Source: JAYZVT01 sp050248375 (lineage in GTDB: Bacteria; Pseudomonadota; Alphaproteobacteria; Rhizobiales; Methyloligellaceae). From it: 6,997 nt of DNA. The position numbers and the translations under genes were made by a program. This document shows positions 5,834 through 6,997 of the stretch, piece by piece (positions within the stretch are counted from its first letter, which is position 1; every line of letters starts with the position of its first letter). Under the pieces are notes generated by a model, which was not told the origin of the DNA, ran no database searches, and worked only from the letters and a program-made list of their open reading frames with translations. Location: NCBI GenBank assembly GCA_050248375.1, contig JBFWSL010000200.1, positions 1-6,997 on the forward strand. The letters are read 5' to 3'.

Positions 5834-5851
5834 GTTACTGAAAATAGTATC
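5834..5851. promoter_or_regulatory. Candidate GntR operator: imperfect inverted repeat over the -10 region
   Basis: On the minus strand GATACT-ATTTTC-AGTAAC forms two 6-base arms that match at five of six positions (GATACT against GTTACT). It overlaps the predicted -10 box of the operon and lies just upstream of the GntR gene, where an autorepressor would bind. Matching of operator to protein is inference. Confidence 0.45.
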
Positions 5852-5872
5852 TTTGAGCGCGATGCAATGCAA
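5844..5872 (-). promoter_or_regulatory. Predicted sigma70-type promoter of the gntR-sdh-hydratase operon
   Basis: On the minus strand, TTGCAT (5872-5867) and TACTAT (5849-5844) are separated by exactly 17 bases. Matches to consensus are 3 of 6 and 4 of 6. This is the most AT-rich stretch in the 113-base gap between the IclR stop and the GntR start. The -35 lies within a GCATTGCAT direct repeat. The start of transcription would fall near 5837, leaving a short leader. Confidence 0.5.
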
Positions 5873-5923
5873 GCTCGCTGCGGGACGGGCTGCAAAATAC
5901 AGGGAAAAGCGGACCTTCCGGGT

Positions 5924-6721
5924 CTAGCCGCGCGCTCCGGTCCGCGCCTCGGGAACCGGGAGTTCAGCGTCCCTCGCCGCATCCGCGCCGATTTCCGCGG
6001 CGGCCGCTTTCAGCAGCGGCACATGGGATTTCGCCTGTTCGATCGAAAGCCTGAGGGTGGGGCCATGCACCGCCAGCGTGGCGAAAAGGCGTCCCGATCC
6101 ATCCGTCACTCCCACGGATACCGCGACCATGCCCTCGATGAATTCCTCGTTGTCTGTGCCGATGCCTGTCGCGGCGATGGTGTCGAGCGCGGCCTCCAGC
6201 TTGCTGCGCTCGGTGATCGTGTTTGGCGTCCGCCGTTCCAGTTCGAGCCGGTCGAGCAGGCTCGAACGCTGCACCTGGGGCAGCGAGGAGAGGTAGAGCT
6301 TGCCGCCGGCGGTGCAATGCAGCGGCACCCGCGTGCTGATGGGAAGCTGCACCTTCAGCGGCCACTCCGTCTCCACACGATCCCAGTAGGCCATATAAAG
6401 GCCGTCGGGCACGGCGAGATTGCAGGTTTCCCCCACCTGGCGCGCCACGGATTCCAGGACCGCGTGCCGCGCATTGCGCGCCGCCGAACTGGAAAGCACC
6501 GCCTGCGAAAGTTCCTTGAGCCTGTGGCCGGGCTCCAAGCCCTTGCCGCTCAGCTCCGGCCGCAGATAGCCCTGCTCGCACAATAGGGCGCATATCCGAT
6601 GCACGGTCGCCTTGGGCAACTCGCAGATGTCCACGAGGTCAGCGATGCGCAGGGGGCGGTTCGCCCGCGCGACCGCCTCCAGGATGCTCATCGCCCTGAT
6701 CGACCGTGAATGCGTGCTCAT
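5924..6721 (-). CDS. IclR-family transcriptional regulator
   Basis: This 265-residue protein has the IclR layout. A winged helix at about 6-60 (SILEAVARANRPLRIADLV, LPKATVHRICALLCEQGYL) is followed by an effector domain at about 80-248 with GETCNLAV, VPLHCTAGGKLYLSSL, GTDNEEFIEGMVAVSVGV and LAVHGPTLRLS. These domains bind small carboxylates and aromatic or sugar-acid metabolites in known members. The ATG at 6721 follows GGAGG seven bases upstream. The gene starts 35 bases after the TRAP permease stop on the same strand, so it may be the last gene of the transport operon and control import, the downstream operon, or both. It is separate from the GntR gene by 113 bases holding a promoter. Family certain; ligand unknown. 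Confidence 0.93.
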   Translation of the reverse strand: MSTHSRSIRAMSILEAVARANRPLRIADLVDICELPKATVHRICALLCEQGYLRPELSGKGLEPGHRLKELSQAVLSSSAARNARHAVLESVARQVGETCNLAVPDGLYMAYWDRVETEWPLKVQLPISTRVPLHCTAGGKLYLSSLPQVQRSSLLDRLELERRTPNTITERSKLEAALDTIAATGIGTDNEEFIEGMVAVSVGVTDGSGRLFATLAVHGPTLRLSIEQAKSHVPLLKAAAAEIGADAARDAELPVPEARTGARG

Positions 6722-6724
6722 GCT

Positions 6725-6741
6725 CCATCCTCCACGGATGG
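6725..6741. promoter_or_regulatory. Perfect 6-5-6 inverted repeat covering the IclR ribosome-binding site
   Basis: CCATCC (6725-6730) and GGATGG (6736-6741) flank a 5-base spacer. On the minus strand the GGAGG ribosome-binding sequence (6733-6729) lies partly in the loop and partly in the 3' arm. It could be an operator for the IclR protein itself or an RNA hairpin limiting its translation. It is not a good terminator for the permease gene, as no T-run follows. Confidence 0.5.
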
Positions 6742-6756
6742 TGACAGTCCCGTATG

Positions 6757-6997
6757 TTATCTGAGCTGGTAGACGCCTGCGCCCTGGTTGACGAGGAGGA
6801 TAGTGGACAGTTCGGGGACGAGGGCGACGACGAGCCAGACGAGAAGCAGTGCGATCAGGTAGGGCATGACGTATTTCAGCAGCCGGAAATACGGGATGCC
6901 GGTGATGCCGCTGGCCACGTAGAGGTTGAGGCCGTAGGGTGGCGTGATGAAGCCGATGGCGTCGCCGATCAGGAAGATGACGGCGAAGTGGATCGGG
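6757..6997 (-). CDS. dctM: TRAP transporter large permease (DctM family), C-terminal part, cut by window edge
   Basis: Reverse-strand reading from the right edge gives 79 residues ending at TAA (6759-6757). The run IGDAIGFITPPYGLNLYVAS followed by GITG is the conserved late signature of TRAP large permeases. Another hydrophobic helix (YLIALLLVWLVVALVP) and a short polar tail follow. DctM subunits use the ion gradient to import carboxylates delivered by a periplasmic binding protein; DctP and DctQ partners would lie beyond the window. The neighbouring dicarboxylate enzymes make it a plausible importer of their substrate, though IclR lies between. The TRAP family is well supported; the substrate is inferred only. 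Confidence 0.9.
   Translation of the reverse strand, partial: PIHFAVIFLIGDAIGFITPPYGLNLYVASGITGIPYFRLLKYVMPYLIALLLVWLVVALVPELSTILLVNQGAGVYQLR

Noticed and set aside
5856..5877. Odd palindrome TGCAATGCA and GAGC...GCTC arms around 5856-5877 as a second operator.
   Set aside because: The arms are only four bases and overlap the -35; chance occurrence is likely. Noted only as context for the promoter.
5901..5920. Possible intrinsic terminator after the IclR gene (CGGA-AGG-TCCG followed by CTTTT on the minus strand).
   Set aside because: The stem is only four pairs with a 3-base loop and the T-run is four bases, too weak to call.
1..6997. CRISPR array, tRNA/rRNA, transposase or phage gene.
   Set aside because: No regularly spaced repeats, RNA-gene signatures or mobile-element proteins were seen on either strand.

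Overview
This is a gene-dense, GC-rich window. Codon usage is strongly G/C at third positions, and the families present (TRAP permease, IclR and GntR/UTRA regulators, an SDH-like respiratory complex, a two-subunit class I Fe-S hydro-lyase) suggest a proteobacterium, most likely an alphaproteobacterium. The lineage is an inference from style, not a match to a known genome. Everything reads on the minus strand except the tail of one regulator at the left edge. No RNA gene, CRISPR array or intact mobile element was seen, and no gene-free stretch exceeds 300 bases.

Layout from right to left, in the direction of transcription. (1) 6757-6997 is the C-terminal end of a TRAP transporter large permease (DctM family), cut by the window edge. 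(2) 5924-6721 is an IclR-family regulator, whose ribosome-binding site lies in a perfect 6-5-6 inverted repeat. (3) A 113-base gap holds a plausible sigma70-type promoter and an imperfect inverted repeat that may be an operator. (4) A tight seven-gene operon follows: GntR/UTRA regulator (5034-5810), SdhB-like Fe-S subunit (4306-5037), SdhD-like anchor (3980-4309), SdhC-like anchor (3627-3983), SdhA/FrdA-like flavoprotein (1862-3622), and the alpha (879-1844) and beta (189-869) subunits of a fumarase/tartrate dehydratase-type hydro-lyase. The first three junctions are 4-base ATGA overlaps; the others are 4, 17 and 9 bases. (5) Facing the operon from the left is the last 39 codons of a second UTRA-domain regulator (1-120, + strand). 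The 68-base convergent gap contains a perfect 16-base tandem duplication.

Interpretation. The operon encodes a complete membrane-bound dicarboxylate:quinone oxidoreductase plus a hydratase, under a local regulator and next to a carboxylate-type importer. This looks like a substrate-dedicated copy of the succinate-fumarate-malate segment rather than the housekeeping TCA enzymes. The gene order is B-D-C-A rather than C-D-A-B, and key residues differ. The flavin-linking His is Cys46, the Thr of the substrate-site Thr-Glu pair is Glu254, quinone-site Ser and Tyr positions carry Ala and Trp, and the hydratase lacks several usual active-site strings. The most interesting reading is a pathway for a substituted or otherwise non-standard C4-type dicarboxylate: TRAP import, then FAD-dependent dehydrogenation (or the reverse reduction), then hydration of the double bond. 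The substrate cannot be named from sequence alone.
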